DNA of 64,000 nucleotides from Oscheius sp. JU75 (Eukaryota > Nematoda > Chromadorea > Rhabditida > Rhabditidae). The stretch covers positions 10,106,001 to 10,170,000 of the forward strand of contig JASJZC010000007.1 in NCBI GenBank assembly GCA_037178855.1, given 5' to 3'. The notes beneath the pieces are model-generated. The model was given only the letters and a program-made list of their open reading frames with translations. It was not told the DNA's origin and did no database searches. The translations under genes were made by a program, and so were the position numbers. Positions 36,057-48,953 of the stretch are shown piece after piece. Numbering within the stretch: position 1 is the first letter of the stretch; each line of letters begins with the position of its first letter.

Positions 36057-36666
36057 GTATTTTGATCAAGTTTTAGACGAATACGAGACCTCCCACGTTA
36101 ATTTTGAAGAAACGAAGCGTGAAAAGACAACGGGTTCTTGCGTGAAGTGACTGGATTTTCGAGAAAGTTCTAGGAATGCGAGACAAGTGGAGATCATTGG
36201 TGGACTTAAGAAAACTGATTCTGTTGGTGAGGCTCAAGGCTTCTTTACAAGAACTTACAACAATTTGTATGTGAGACAAGATTTTACGGGTGGGACCTGA
36301 AGAGATGGGAACCATTCTAGCAGCTGTTTCTTCTCTGAACTTTGGTAGATGAGACCGTACGGACGACATAAAAGAGATGGCACTACAACTGTGGCACTTC
36401 TATACCAGAACTAGTATCGTTTACTCGATCTTAGATAAAACCTTGAAAAGAAACTATGCTAAACGGTTCCAAAATCGATACCGACTGCATTGTTGTCCTC
36501 AAGGAAAAGTCGAGATCTGTATTTTTATGAATACAAGAAAGTCGTCCCGTCTATCTCTTGAGAGTGCTCTTTCTCCCCAACGCGTACGATATGCGGGCGA
36601 CCTTTATCCATGTTGCAAGGGCGTTTCTGATCCAGGATGATAGTGCGCGGACAATCGGGGCATGAA

Positions 36667-36674
36667 TATAAAAG
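36667..36674 (+). promoter_or_regulatory. TATA box of the collagen gene
   Basis: ATATAAAAGG lies about 40-47 bases before the collagen ATG, consistent with a strongly expressed, moult-cycled gene with a very short 5' UTR. Confidence 0.65.
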
Positions 36675-36713
36675 GGAGGCGGCCCGTTGCTTAGTCCGCA
36701 GTCTTCCGCAGCC

Positions 36714-37877
36714 ATGGAGGACGGTCGCCTGAAGGCCTACAAATTTGTCGCTTATGCGGCTGTCTCTTTCTCAGTTGTGGCCGTCCTTTCGGTCGTGCTT
36801 ACCCTCCCCATGGTTTACAACTATGTGAGCCACGTCCGTCGTCAGATGCAGCACGAGATCTCTTTCTGCAAGGTGGGAGATTTACTTCTATCCTTTTGTG
36901 AACTTTGCTTTCAACAGAGCCCGTTTCGGGAATTTGTGTTGTGAATAATGTGCCCAAATTATACTTTATCTTCCAGGGATCCGCCAAGGACATTTTCGCC
37001 GAGGTTAACTACATGAAGTCGCAGACTTCCATCCCTCGCAACCGTACTGCCCGTCAGGCTTACGGAGGACCTGAGGTTAACCCCGCTCCCAATCTTCAGT
37101 GCGACGGCTGCTGCCTACCCGGACCTCCTGGAGCCCAAGGAGCCCCCGGAAAGCCTGGACGTCCCGGAAAGCCCGGAGCTCCTGGAACCCCCGGTGTTCC
37201 TGGAAAGCCTCCAGTTGCCCCTTGCGAGCCTACCACTCCTCCTCCCTGCAAGCCTTGTCCTCAGGGACCTCCCGGCCCACCTGGACCCCCTGGAGCTCCC
37301 GGAGGTAACTTAGAACTCGTTAAAAGAAACTGATTTTGCTTGATTCAGACCCAGGAGAGGCTGGTACTCCTGGCCGCCCTGGAAGCGACGCTGCCCCCGG
37401 AGCTGCTGGTGAGATTTTGGTGTGTCAGTCGAAATAACGGTTTTAGGACCTCGTGGACCTCCCGGACCCCCTGGAGAGGCTGGAGCCCCTGGACCTGCTG
37501 GAGAGCCCGGAAGCCCAGCCCAGAGTGAGCCTCTCACTCCTGGTGCCCCCGGAGAACCTGGAGATGCTGGTGAGATATTGGTCAGACAGACAAACTAACG
37601 GTATTTAGGACCGCCCGGACCTCCTGGAGCTCCTGGAGCCCCCGGAAACGACGGACCCCCCAGGACAGCCCGGACCCAAGGGAGCCCCTGGACCCGACGG
37701 TAGGACTGACTACATGATACGGCTGAGAACAAACTTTCAGGACCCCCCCGGAGTCGACGGATCTTCTGGACCCGCTGGACCTCCTGGCCCCGCCGGAACT
37801 CCCGGAGAGAAGGGTATCTGCCCCAAGTACTGTGCAATCGACGGAGGAGTCTTCTTCGAGGATGGCACGAGGCGTTA
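36714..37877 (+). CDS. Nematode cuticle collagen
   Basis: Structural protein of the cuticle, secreted by the hypodermis and cross-linked extracellularly. Six exons. Order: N-terminal block with a signal-anchor ([23 protein letters not shown]), the conserved S..M..EI.FCK segment, a subtilisin-like cleavage site (RNRTAR), a Cys cluster (CDGCC), a short Gly-X-Y run, a [11 protein letters not shown] interruption, a longer Gly-X-Y region split by short introns of 39-45 nt, and the C-terminal [19 protein letters not shown]. Two C runs (at about 37660-37665 and 37742-37748) each hold one C too many to keep the Gly-X-Y frame; removing one base at each restores the frame to the canonical C-terminus. 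This suggests homopolymer sequence errors, or less likely a recent pseudogene. Confidence 0.92.
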
Positions 37878-37959
37878 AACGACTCGCGACAATCCGCGGT
37901 GATCCTCTTGTTAACTTTAGCAATTACCTCGATTCGATCCTAATTTATTGTTCCCAAAT

Positions 37960-37965
37960 AATAAA
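37960..37965 (+). terminator. Poly(A) signal of collagen gene
   Basis: AATAAA, 82 bases after the collagen stop codon. Confidence 0.6.
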
Positions 37966-39025
37966 GATTATTCACAGAAGAGATGGTCATGTTTCTCTCG
38001 ATCAAGTGTCAGCCAAAAAACTTTTACAACAACATTGTGACCGGCGTGACCGAGTGACCGTATCGTAAAAGAGCTATCAGCGCTAGAAAGTGAATCCGCG
38101 ACCGGACTGTATGCTGAAGGCTTTTGTCTTTCTCCCGATCCGTTCGGGAAGGAACAACATAAAGTAGGAGATACAGTTTTCCGGCGCTCAAACCGTTGAA
38201 ACCATCGAAAAGGTCATTTTCGCTTAGAGATATCGGAACTTGGGGTGCGTAAAATCTTGAAAGAAGCACTTCTTCGAATTCTTTGTTGGATCTGTTGGTG
38301 TTTTTGATAAAGTTCATCCTTGGAAATCTTTGATGTTCTTGAGAAGAAATCTTCTTCATCGCCTCCTCCAGGCTGGAGACTTCCAGCTTTCTTACACCAA
38401 CTATGTCGATCGCCAAATGTTCAATAGACCTATTTTCAACAGCAATGACTATCTTCTATACGCCGAAAACAAGCTGGTAGGACTCTGGCTCAGATGCCAG
38501 CTGTCTGCTCCGTCAAAAAACGTGGACTGGTGTCCGTAGCGCACGAGAAGGCATTAAGCGCTTATCCTAGGCCAGAATCTGTCCAAAATCAGAACGCTGT
38601 GTAGAGCTGTGAGACTATCAAGAAGAGCATTCTGCTTGTGGTCTTTGAAACTTTAATCTATTTCAAATTGTTCTCGCTTTCTTTTCTTTCGTTTCTGGCA
38701 ACTTTCAAGGAACTATGTTATCAGTATTACCGGCGCCGATCAAGACTGTGTAGCCCAATCGTCGGCTTACTTCCATGGAAAACGAACGCGTGTTCTGCTC
38801 AGAACGAATAAACTCAGAGCTCAGCCTACTACGAAAGCAGCACGGATGATCGTACAGCTTTTTTTTCTTGTTTTTCGCTGCTTAAGGCATTAGAAAGGGC
38901 ACTTGTTTCCCGAATAACTGTAACATTGTTTCATTGAAACTCTTCAAAGTTGCACTTCATATTCTTATTTTCTTTATTACTTAATAAAAAACAATAACCT
39001 TAACATCAAATGATGGTCCATATTC

Positions 39026-39198
39026 TTAACAACTCTTCGACGACTTCCTAATGTCGATAGCCAAATGGTCAGTAGACGAGCCAGACGAGTCCCGACTGGC
39101 GCTCATGAGGCGGTGGCCATGGCGTCGTCCCCGGCCACCACGTCTATGATCTCCTTCGCCCCATTCTGGTTCACTTCCTCGTGGGCAGTCCCAAGTGA
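39026..39198 (-). CDS. Possible terminal exon of an unidentified gene
   Basis: An open frame from an acceptor-like GGATGTAG to a TAA encodes about 56 residues rich in Gly, Arg, His and Ser (GDHRRGGRGRRHGHR, SRDSSGSSTDHLAIDI). GC content and codon choice look coding. No upstream partner exon was found, so the gene is not established. Confidence 0.3.
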
Positions 39199-40884
39199 CT
39201 ACATCCTTTTTCAGGTAGAGTCGAGGTCAAGTAAGGATCTGAATTAATAGAGGTCCGTGTCAAAAATTGAGATAGAAGAAAAAAACGATCCGGTTTGATG
39301 GGAAACTGATTGGGAGCTGCCTTAACAATGTAGTTTGGGCAGTTCGACAGAATGGCTCAAGCACGGACGCGTTTTCTAATTAAAACAAGCCTTCCGGCGC
39401 CCTGAGCGCACTGGAACACAGTGGATAACTATTGGTAAATCTCGACGTTTCTGAAGTCGAGCTCATGGAACGATCTGTTTGTGAAACAACGTATTTGGTT
39501 TAAAATTGACAAGAAGGCAGAGAAAAGACTGGAAGCTGTGCGAGAAAGAGAGAGAGCGTTCAGTTCACTAAAAGATTGGCTGAAGGAATGTCCTGTGTAA
39601 CAGCCTTGAATCAGACACCACATGTCATTTCGGAAAAAAAAGTGGGCAGGCGTTCATTAGAGCTGCAGGGATGAAAATAAATCACAATCAATAGGATCAG
39701 AGCTAATTTTAAGAAATGGGATGAAAAAAACTCTTGGTGAGTTTAAAACTCTTTAGTTTAGCAGGCACATTCGCTATAGTCTTCACAAGATTGGACCATG
39801 AGCGATGTGCATGCGGAATGTTTCTCGTGACGACCAGACAGCGAACTGTGTTATCTGAGTGGTTAAGGCCGTTCGAAACTGATTAGCTCAATGCTAGGCC
39901 GTCTGTTCGGACTGAAACATAGACACGATTGTGAAGGAAATTAAGAATAGACAACATTCGAACGACATTCGAGTTGTTGGAAAATACCTTTTTTGGTTTA
40001 TGTACTTTTTAGTTTTCTTTTCGTTTTACAGCCACATTACCGAACACATAAACTTCGCTGGAGGAGAATGCAAACCGTAGTATGCTGTTTCAGTATTTCG
40101 TAAAGAAGTTTCCAAGTATGTCGAGCCACATTGTCTCTCCCAGTACCAGAAGGGGACGTAGTTAATATAGTTTACTAAGCGATACAATCATTTGGCCGAC
40201 GAATGGGAGGGAAGGGGGGCTGGCAGTACAGCCAGATGTGGACTGTCTCTCTTGGGACTGGGGCAGGGCAAGTTATCCCTGACTCTTTGATACAAAGTGG
40301 GTGGATACAAGGGACACAATGTTCTTCCTGCAAAAGATCGTTCGTATGGTGAAAGACCAGAAGATCGTGTCTTCTGTACGTCTAAAACTATAATTGACAA
40401 AACACAAATCTTTTCTACACACTCCAATAGTTCCCGTTTGGAGTCAGCAAATGAGTTTAGGGTACTGTAGAAGTGTCCAGTGAGGATGTTGCTAACTGTA
40501 CAACTACTTGTTGACAATCAGTTCTTCGGATTGAATGGCGGAGGCTAGGATCGTTGATTCGGAGGTCATTTAAAAATCTGAAAAGTGAAATTTGAACTTG
40601 AAATTCGGAAGTTGAAAGAATAGACTTCCCAGCTTTTAAAGCATCTCCGATATACTAATTTTTCCGAACAGGACTTTCGCGGCGCCCGCTATTTACGACT
40701 GTTATTGGGATACCCCGTTATAACGCTTTTCGCTTTTGAATCCCATCATGCAAGATAAGTCAGCATCAAGGGTCTATCAAGATTTCTTTCCCTTTGAATC
40801 AATTTATTGTTTTCAGTTGCAAAATCGCCAACGCTAGTTTTTTTTCAATCATTATCCCTGTCAACGACCTGTTTTCAGCTTAAC

Positions 40885-42441
40885 ATGGCTGATTCTTCTC
40901 TCTTCGGTCTTAACAAGAACGTCGTCGTTGCTGCTAGTCTTGCAGGAGCTGCTTTTGTCGGATATTGCATCTACTTTGACCACAAGAGAAGGTCTGCTCC
41001 TGACTACAAGGACAAGCTGAGACAGAGTGAGTCATCATATTCGGTTTTCCAATTCGGTGAGCCGTTTAAGCATGTTTTGTGGACCCTGTCTGTCAATTTT
41101 GCTGTCAATTATCACACAACCGAAACCAAAAGAATAGGACAAGCTGACAGATGTACATGGGCTGTTCGAGTGAAGCCAGTGCAATTTTTGGCTGGTCATT
41201 CTAAGGTAGAATCGTCATTGGATAAGGTTGTGTAGTTGACAAATACAGGCTGACAAACGCTCGAACAAGCTGTCAGCATGCTAAAGATGTGCTGGGAGCA
41301 AACTGGCTCCCTATTTCACGACCCTTTCAGTATGAAACTGAAACATGGCTTTTAGAGCGCCGTAACCAGGCTAACCCCGCTCGTGCTGCTGCTTCTGGAG
41401 CCGGAGGTGTCCCCTCTCCTTCCGATCCCGCTGGAATGCAAGCTTTCTTCCTCCAAGAGGTTCAGCTTGGAGAAGAGATGATGGCTCAAGGTACTTTTAT
41501 TCATATTTCTTTGCAGATGACCTCATGTTTAGGAAACATCGAAGAGGGAGCCGAGCACATTGCCAACGCTGTGGTCTTGTGCGGACAGAGCCAGCAGCTC
41601 CTGTCCATCTTCCAACAGACTCTACCTCCAGATCAGTTTGCTGCCGTTGTCAACAAGCTGCCTACTACTCGTGATGTAGACATTTTATCCATTTTTTGAA
41701 AAATTATCACAATTTAGCGTCTGACTCAGATGTTTGGAACCAGCGCTCTTGGTGGCGGTGAAGATCCGTTCTCCTCCGAGTCTTCGATCGAACTTGTAGA
41801 GAACACTGGTACCCAGGTTGGTATTTGGGTTAATCTTACATTTTTATCTTACAACTGCTGCATGGGCAGCATACCCATTAAGGCAGAAACGTCCTGTATT
41901 CCTGCCCTTTCAACTTTTTGACTAATCTTTTCCAATAGTTCGAGTCTCAGTTGAAACTTAAACACATGTAAGCAAAGGTTTTTGATATTATAAAACAGTA
42001 GAATAATGCCCTTTAGTCGATTATAGCTAGGGAGTGCATTAAAAACCGATCAATCTGAAAAAGACATTCGTTTTTTGTACAAAATAGTTGCCAACTTATG
42101 CAGGTCTGTTAAGTTACCGTATTATACAGCCATTCCAGTCTGTACATAAAAAAAAACACATTTTAAACTTGCGCGTAACGATTCTTCGGCTGGTATCCAA
42201 CTCTCACCTGTGCCTGTACCAAGTACATAGCAAAGTTCTCTAACGTTCAAATCGTTGTTGCTTTTGTGAGCAGACTATATCACTAATCCAACCTGCTGAG
42301 CCTATCATATTTAATAGTTTAGTCCGGCCACAACTTGACGGTAAATAGTTTTAACTTTGCGGAGGCATATATTACAAACAAGGCGGTTCTACAAACTTAC
42401 TGTTTCAGGTCCAAGAGCTCATGGACGACGAACTCGAGTAA
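40885..42441 (+). CDS. tomm-20: TOM20, mitochondrial import receptor subunit
   Basis: Outer-membrane receptor of the TOM complex that binds mitochondrial presequences. Five exons (40885-41026, 41356-41490, 41533-41675, 41718-41816, 42409-42441) total 183 residues. An N-terminal anchor (VVVAASLAGAAFVGYCIYFD) is followed by the basic KRR segment, then FFLQEVQLGEEMMAQG, HIANAVVLCGQ and LSIFQQTLPP, the TPR-like presequence-binding core, and an acidic end VQELMDDELE typical of animal TOM20. The ATG follows GTTTTCAGCTTAAC, a likely spliced-leader site. An alternative in-phase last exon at 41940-41971 (after CCAATAG) would give a different, non-acidic C-terminus; I prefer the distal one. Intron 1 contains TGACAG-type repeats. 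Confidence 0.95.
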
Positions 42442-42599
42442 TTCCTCTGCAACCATGACTCCACCTTCTTCGTCTTTTCATTTCATATTTGTTATGCTCT
42501 CCTCGGTTCAATTTCGTGTAGGTATGATTTCTAACTCTTTGATCTTGAGACGTGTTTAGCCATTGCCTAGGACTGTTGTTAGTTGTTATCGATCGTCCA

Positions 42600-42605
42600 A
42601 ATAAA
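42600..42605 (+). terminator. Poly(A) signal of TOM20 gene
   Basis: AATAAA, about 160 bases after the TOM20 stop, in the convergent gap before the K2P channel. Confidence 0.55.
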
Positions 42606-42885
42606 TTGTCCTCCTTGAGCTTGACACTTTATATTCATCACAATAGAAATTTTCAACCTAGAAGAAACGAAAAATCTCCACAAATTATAATAATAGAGTG
42701 TGAAATCATAAATAGAATGACCGGAAATGAGACTAGATCATGTATTGCAACTGCTGCACGGGGAAGGATATGTAGGCGGCAGAAGTAGTCGGAACATGCG
42801 GACATTTGGCCGGGAAAGACGTTTTCTACCAACTGGGTGCTTTTCAAGTGAAATGTATTGGCTGCTTTGAGTGAAAGGCTGCTGC

Positions 42886-45800
42886 TACTGGTCAATATCT
42901 GCCATCTGCTCATCCGGATGGATCTGCTTACAATACTGAAACAGTATCTTCTGGTAGTACTCCCTAGGAGTCAAGGTTCTCGCAGTTGAGCATCTGAAAT
43001 CTGCCTCACACCGGTCTTTTAAAGATGCTGTACCTGCTAGTATTCAAATCCAAACTCTCCATGCTGGCCAGCACGCGGTCAGAGGCGAAGGATAACGTCC
43101 TTGGGTGCTCGATCCACTGGAATTTGGGCTTGCCACAGTGAAAATACCAAAAAACCTTGAAATAGTAGATGTCAGGTGGGACGAACGGTCTGCCTCCGAC
43201 CCAGTTAAGATCAGGCTGCCGGCCGTTGATGAGACAGTCGAGGAGGTATTCCTAAGAATACTTGAATTCCGAACAAAAAATGTCTACCTCTGGCAACTGT
43301 GCCAATTTGTTGAGCTGTTCAGGAGTAAGGCCGTAGTTCTTTTGAAGAAATGCCACGTACCCAAAGACTTCACCTAGATGAACTACCTACAAACAACAAA
43401 ATTGACATGACTTCCAGAGAGGCTCACTTTTCCTCCTATCGTCATAAAAGATCTTCCTAAACTACGCCCATAAAAGTGGATGTCGCGAATGTACTCCGAG
43501 CCGACGAGATCTGGAAACAGCGGAGAGTCAAAACCTCAAAAGTTGGGTTACCGATGCACATGGTCGTGATGATTAGACCGAAAATGATGTAGGTTAACGT
43601 GGCTGGGAAGAAGTCCACATTTAGAGGGACTATATCTCCAAAACCTGAAGAAGTGATTGTTGGAACCTTCGCTCATTTCACTGCATTTTCCGGCACGTGC
43701 TTTTTGATTCCAGAAACTACGGTGATTAATAAGAGAATCAAGTTAAAATTTTTTATCCCAGATTACGGAAAAAGATGCAAAGTCTAAGTTTGATCGGGAA
43801 ACAGTTTTTTCATAGAGGGTTGGTTCAAGGTTTGCCCCTAAGATTCTCCAAAAGTTAGTTCCAAACATGTCAAATCTTGTTTGTATAGTGTATTCAACGT
43901 ACAAAATAACTGTGCTGTTTCAAAGAAATTGCTTTATAGCCTGCCTGATTAGGAGCTTAAATAGCTTTCTACTTTCATTTTTGGTTGGAAAAGTTGGTAG
44001 AAAACTCGAACAAGCGAACCTACCTATTGTTGTGACTGTCACAAAACAGAAGTAGAAGGCATCGAAGAAGTTCCACGACTCCCAGTATCTGATAATATAG
44101 GCGCCACCCGCAACATAGCCGAGCATGATGAACAGAATGAAGACGACCGAGACTCGTCGCTCATGATGAGGCGGTTCCGGCATCTCGGGCTCTTCCGCCT
44201 GTGCCCGATCGTCGCTCGGCGAACCACCTTCACTGTTCTGTGTGTGGATCTCGGAGATGTCTGGAACCGAAATATGACCGTATTTAGTGGTTATTCACCT
44301 TCAAAGGTCCCTGCATCCGAGACATTGTCTTTCTGCTGCCTCCTCATCCGTTTTTTACTCTGTAACAAGCGTTGTTGTCGCTGGAGGAGCTCAATCGTTG
44401 GCATGACAGTCTTTCTCGGTTTCAGTCGAAATCGACAGCACACACATTTGATGCACTTCCAGCACTGAGCATAGCAGGCATCCATAATTTTCCGATACGT
44501 GTTGTGTACCCAGATGATTCCGCCTGTAATTTCCGTTGTCTAAGACTGAACACTCTGAACCTGAGAGAAATCTGCCCATGTCGGCGATAGTGACGAGAAT
44601 GAGTGGAATTCCGAAAAGAGCGTAGAATATGATGGCAATACGTCCAGCATTGGTTCGCGGAACAATGTGACCGTACCCTGCAAAGTTTCAACTTTTTTCG
44701 TTCTCTCGCTTTCACGAGCCCTCTTTTATTCAGCTCATAACAAGAAAAGCAGGCGCGGGAATCAGTCGGCGTCATAGCCTGGTCCTAATGTCAATTCGAT
44801 GAACGTTTGATGCGCTTTCCATATGGACGACGACTCCCGAGGGGGGCACCACAGGGCGATCGAGGAGACGCAGACAAACGTGCCGACGCGTCAAGACAAA
44901 CGACAGCCTGCGCGACTTTTTATTCAGACGCTAGAGTATCTATGTTTGTCATGTGGGGGAGAAGAAGAAGGCCCCGAAAAATTAGCATAACTCACCGATT
45001 GTTGTAATAGCTGTCCAAGAAAAGAAGATACTGCTACCGAATGACCACTTGAAAGGACCCGTGCCTGCAAAATTATGATGAGCTATGAAGTCTTTGGTCC
45101 GGCATCCAATTAGTTCAGAATAAGAACGAACCTGTGATCACATCTTCAGGAGTCATATAATTTCGCGTATAGTCTATAAATACATCACGAATAATGGAGT
45201 CCATTCTGAAAAGAGGTATATTAGGGAGAGGTTACAGGGATCAAGATTCAAGAATTTTTAGTTATTTGAACTATTCTCTTCAGCATGGAACCTCAAAAGA
45301 AATCTAATACTCGATCAAAGTTTGTGCCCAACCGAGTTATTGATTCTCCTCAGATGGGTAACTTTTTATAGTTAACTCAGATAGCCATTTTGGATAGTAA
45401 CGTCACGCGCTCTGGCTTTTTGCGAAGTTGTCACATTGCTATGGTCTCGGGTAGCTTGTGCCCATTTTTCAAAGTATTTCTGACTTTTAACTTGGGTAAA
45501 ACCATCATACTTCAAGTAGAGTGAAGCTTTGCTACTTCGCGCCAGTTTCATTTCAAACTTGATGGCTAAATAGTTAGCACATTACAAAAAAAAAGTAAAG
45601 TGAATGAAGATGTTACTAGGTCCTGCAGGGAAGAAAATGAAAACTCTAACGAATCATAGTGTACTCACCCAGCATGTGCTGTCGTCTCCCAGGCTGGAAA
45701 GGATGTTCCATTCCCGTGCATAAACCACAACTCGTCAATTATACTCTTTTTCAAAGAGTACACGCGATGCGCCGTCTCATTTCGCAGTTGTTCCTCGAAC

Positions 45801-47608
45801 GGCTTTTCATACTAAAAACTTCAAATTTTAAACAATAATAAAACAACTGACGTGGTAGAATATTGCTGCTCCTAATAATGTGTAGGCTGCAGATAGGATG
45901 ACGAGACCTACGTGGGGAAGGGCTATCCGGAGGTTCTGGAAATGGTAGGTTTTCATTAAAAAGCAAAGGGTATAACCTCTAGCCTACTCTGATTATGAAA
46001 ATGCCACATCTGAAGTTGTGAGGGAAAGTCAAAACGGCTCAGGAGGCGTCTCTCGCTCATCAGTGGGGTTCAAGGGATCTACTTCATTATAATAGGCAGG
46101 AAATTCAGCGCTACCCTCTATTTTTCATGTTGGCTACTCATCAAACGCTAGGTTATGCTACAAATAAGATACTTGTGTTGAACAAATGGGTATAAATTTG
46201 TGCCTTTTACGACTGATAGTGATTCGATGCTACCCGAATACGCACTCTTATGATCATACACGATCATTAGAGTTTTTTTCTAAATATGTTCAAACTGCAG
46301 AAAGTTTTGGTTTGTAGATCAATATTTTCTGCAAAGGCATGTAAAATTTTTTTCGAATACACTTATTAGAATTTCACTGTCATACATCTGCTGGCTTGGT
46401 TGGCGTTTGTCGCATTGACAGAAGGCGCTAGCACTGATCAAATAGTCTCAAATAGTCAGTACGACCCCCCGCTTGGCCCTACCAAGGCTTCTTTCCCGTA
46501 GACTGGTAATTTGGTAGTAGCTTGCTACGGAGTAGAGGCGTTCCGGTAAAAAGTTGAGCAACTCGTAACGTAAACGCCTCACAGAATCTGACCCCTCAGA
46601 TATAACTCTCACACATTAGGAGCTTGTGTCACAGAGCATTCTTCGAAATATCTGGTGTCGATAGGGAGAAACTTTACGTCTGTTTTTTTCTAACTATACA
46701 GCATGCCAGGTTAGCTTTGTGGTTTAGGGCATGTCAACTACTATCAGAGCCGAGGGAGTTGTTGAAGCAGAACTTTCTGTGAGCTATTTGCAATCTTTTT
46801 CTCACTTTGTTTTTTCTCATTTTTCTCATTTCAACTCTTATTTTGTTTCTTACCTCCTACGAAGATGTTGTTAGCAATTGAGAATGTTTGAGTCACAATG
46901 AATACTTCAGAATACATCGTAATGATAGCGATTTTTAGAAAGGCGCAGTGATCATAAGATTGTATACTGCCCAGACTATGGACAGAATTTTGATAAAAAC
47001 AATTTGCTGATCTGGAGCTTGGAATGATTAGAAATAAGTACTGTTCAAAATATTCTATAGCGATGGGGAAGGTTTCTGTTTACAGATTCTCAGCAATCGC
47101 TTGAACTAACTACATTTGTTTAGCCGCTTCTTTTTTCATATCAAATCTCCCGCAAATCTTTCGATGTGTTTAGCGGTGCTGACGCGCCTGCGTGACAAGG
47201 TGTCATTGGCGTCGCGAGGTCAGCCAAGTCGCCACAGTCCCAGGGGACCATCACTCAGCAACACCCCAGCCACGACGACCTACATCGATCAGACAAACAG
47301 GAATTTCCCCCTTACAGGACGAGTCTAACATCTGTCTTGATAATATGTGTCAAAAAATATAAATTAGGTTTTAGAAACTCACCCTCTTCCATCGTCCTTT
47401 GCGTTTATTTCTCTCATCTTCCAGCTCACCGTCTTCTACATTCTCCAGCCCATCTCCCTCCGCCCGGTCGGCTAGCTGGTTCAGCCGTTCCGCACTGCAA
47501 AAGGCACGGATCAGACCCTCGTTTCCAGAAAGAGAACAACTTCCTCTACTTTATCGTAGCCCCCTTTTCAGGGCTGCAATTCGTCACTCGGCACTCACTT
47601 TTTAGGCT
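42886..47608 (-). CDS. Two-pore-domain (TWK/K2P) potassium channel
   Basis: Plasma-membrane background K+ channel. At least 15 exons on the minus strand; clear ones are 47383-47494, 45852-45935, 45669-45811, 45132-45205, 44996-45064, 44561-44677, 44299-44523, 44024-44260, 43552-43644, 43428-43510, 43288-43386, 43156-43251, 43034-43116 and 42886-42993. M1 is PHVGLVILSAAYTLLGAAIF; a long M1-P1 loop carries NET and NGT glycosylation sequons; pore 1 is TAITTIGYGH; M2 is IAIIFYALFGIPLILV; a large cytosolic loop is Cys/Arg/Gln-rich; M3 is VFILFIMLGYVAGGAYI; pore 2 is VTVTTIGFGD; M4 is TYIIFGLIITTMCI. The C-terminal tail (HFYGRSLG, EVFGYVAFLQKNYGL) is typical of nematode TWK channels. The 5' end is uncertain: an AGCCTAAAAA segment at 47599-47608 precedes the first clear exon, and the initiating ATG was not located. 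Confidence 0.93.
46500..46605 (+). mobile_element. SINE fragment D, in K2P intron
   Basis: GTAGCTTGCTACGGAG, AGGCGTTCC and GTTGAGCAACTCGTAACGTAA match the reverse complement of the body of copy A. It lies in the 1.4-kb intron 45936-47382. Confidence 0.5.
47174..47328 (+). CDS. Possible coding exon opposite the K2P intron
   Basis: An open frame from GTGTTTAG to TAA encodes about 50 residues, Ser/Arg/Pro-rich (LASRGQPSRHSPRGPS then TTTYIDQTNRNF). The base composition looks coding, but no partner exon was identified. Confidence 0.25.
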
Positions 47609-48309
47609 CTGCAATCAAAACAGCAAACTTTTGACTCTTGTGTGGTCTTGTGCAGAAAATAATTGGATTGTTTTCAATCTTCTGGAGTGGCTCCCCAAAA
47701 AGAAATTGTCATTGAGCCTAATTCTAGGTTCAAATAGCTTTCGGAAAGTATCCAAAACCTTCCGATTTTCCAGAAAATAGTGGACATTTCCCAGCTGGCA
47801 CCTCTTTAGTCATCAGAACGTTTATGATCACACTCCAAGGAAGATTCTTTACCCGGTCTCTGTGCGCGTCTGGCTGAAGAATTAGATTTGGCCGCTTATA
47901 CTGGGGGAGCCCGTGTGTGTGGAAAGTGTTCGCGAGGATTACTCTGATTATTTCTGGCTAGAGAGAGATCTGAGGGCACACTATTATTATAGGGAAGAGT
48001 TCGCTTCAAAACGACTCCAGGAGAGAGTCCACCAGTCACGAAAGCATTTTGTTATAAGTTGTTTTTCAACTACCATAATCGAGGCCATTGTTTTGTTTTC
48101 CTGGTGGAACATATGGCTTGAGGAGGTACAATAGAAGAAATTTTCAGAGTGGTAGGGCTATTGAAACATATCTAAAGATTCTGCGTCAAAGACTAATCAA
48201 GCTGCGAACCATGATTTTGCTGAATTCTCTAGTAGTTCCAGACACTTTTGTTTCAAAATGACTCGTTAACACATGCAGTGGATGTCTACTCTTCGCAACT
48301 TGTCAAGGT

Positions 48310-48395
48310 CAGAGGGTGATCCCCCTAGGGGCACTGAGATCGACCCGGGCTGCGCGATTAATTCGCCTACCCATTACACCTATCATAACTGCTCA
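48310..48395 (-). repeat. tRNA-like relic
   Basis: Minus-strand ATAGGTGTAATGGGTAGG resembles an A-box and GGGTCGATCTC a B-box. The stems do not close; it is probably a SINE head or a tRNA relic. Confidence 0.35.
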
Positions 48396-48953
48396 TCCCA
48401 AAGGTCATAAAGACGTGATATAACAGTTGCCAGCTGATCCCATGGCTTTATGGGCGCGTGGTCGAGCCCGAACGCGGGTGGAGAGGGGGCATACCAGCCA
48501 GCCGTTCTTACCTCCTAAGGGGGGATGAGCGCGATGTGAGAGAAAGGCAAAACAGGCATAATCAGAGCTCTCGTGTTTAGGATAAATGTGAGAGAAGAGC
48601 TTACTTATGAGCAAGACGCTCGGAAAATACTGAGGACATACGTCCGTGGAGGTTGATGGCCATTCTGGCTTCGTCTTTGCCAGGCACCCGTGAATAGAAT
48701 AATGAGCGGGAATATGGTTCAAAAAGGCGAGAACGAGAGGACACTAGCAGGTAGCAGAAGGCGAGAGGGAGGACGAAAATTACTCGTAATGGGGACTTGT
48801 CCAGAAGAAGTGAGAGAGAGACGGATAAACGGTCGGCCGAGAATTAAGATGCGAAGCGAATGCATAATGCAGAAAAGTATGTAAACAAGGAAAGGAGGTG
48901 CTGTTTTTTTTTTTACCTGAGTTCGGCAATTTCGCCCAAGTTGTGCAAAGAAG

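Larger units (their letters stand above)
37878..40884. other. Intergenic region with few exon-like relics
   Basis: Three kilobases with no complete gene. A minus-strand terminal-exon candidate lies at 39026-39198; a short segment near 38390-38430 reads, on the minus strand, like its LAIDI motif and could be a related exon or a decayed copy. A tRNA-Ser-like relic (CTGAGTGGTTAAGGC) lies near 39856. Confidence 0.35.

Noticed and set aside
37310-37923. Minus-strand Gly/Ser/Pro frames across the collagen
   Set aside because: Antisense shadow of the Gly-X-Y repeats.
39850-39925. tRNA-Ser-like A-box (CTGAGTGGTTAAGGC)
   Set aside because: No proper B-box at the right distance and no acceptor stem; at most a decayed relic.
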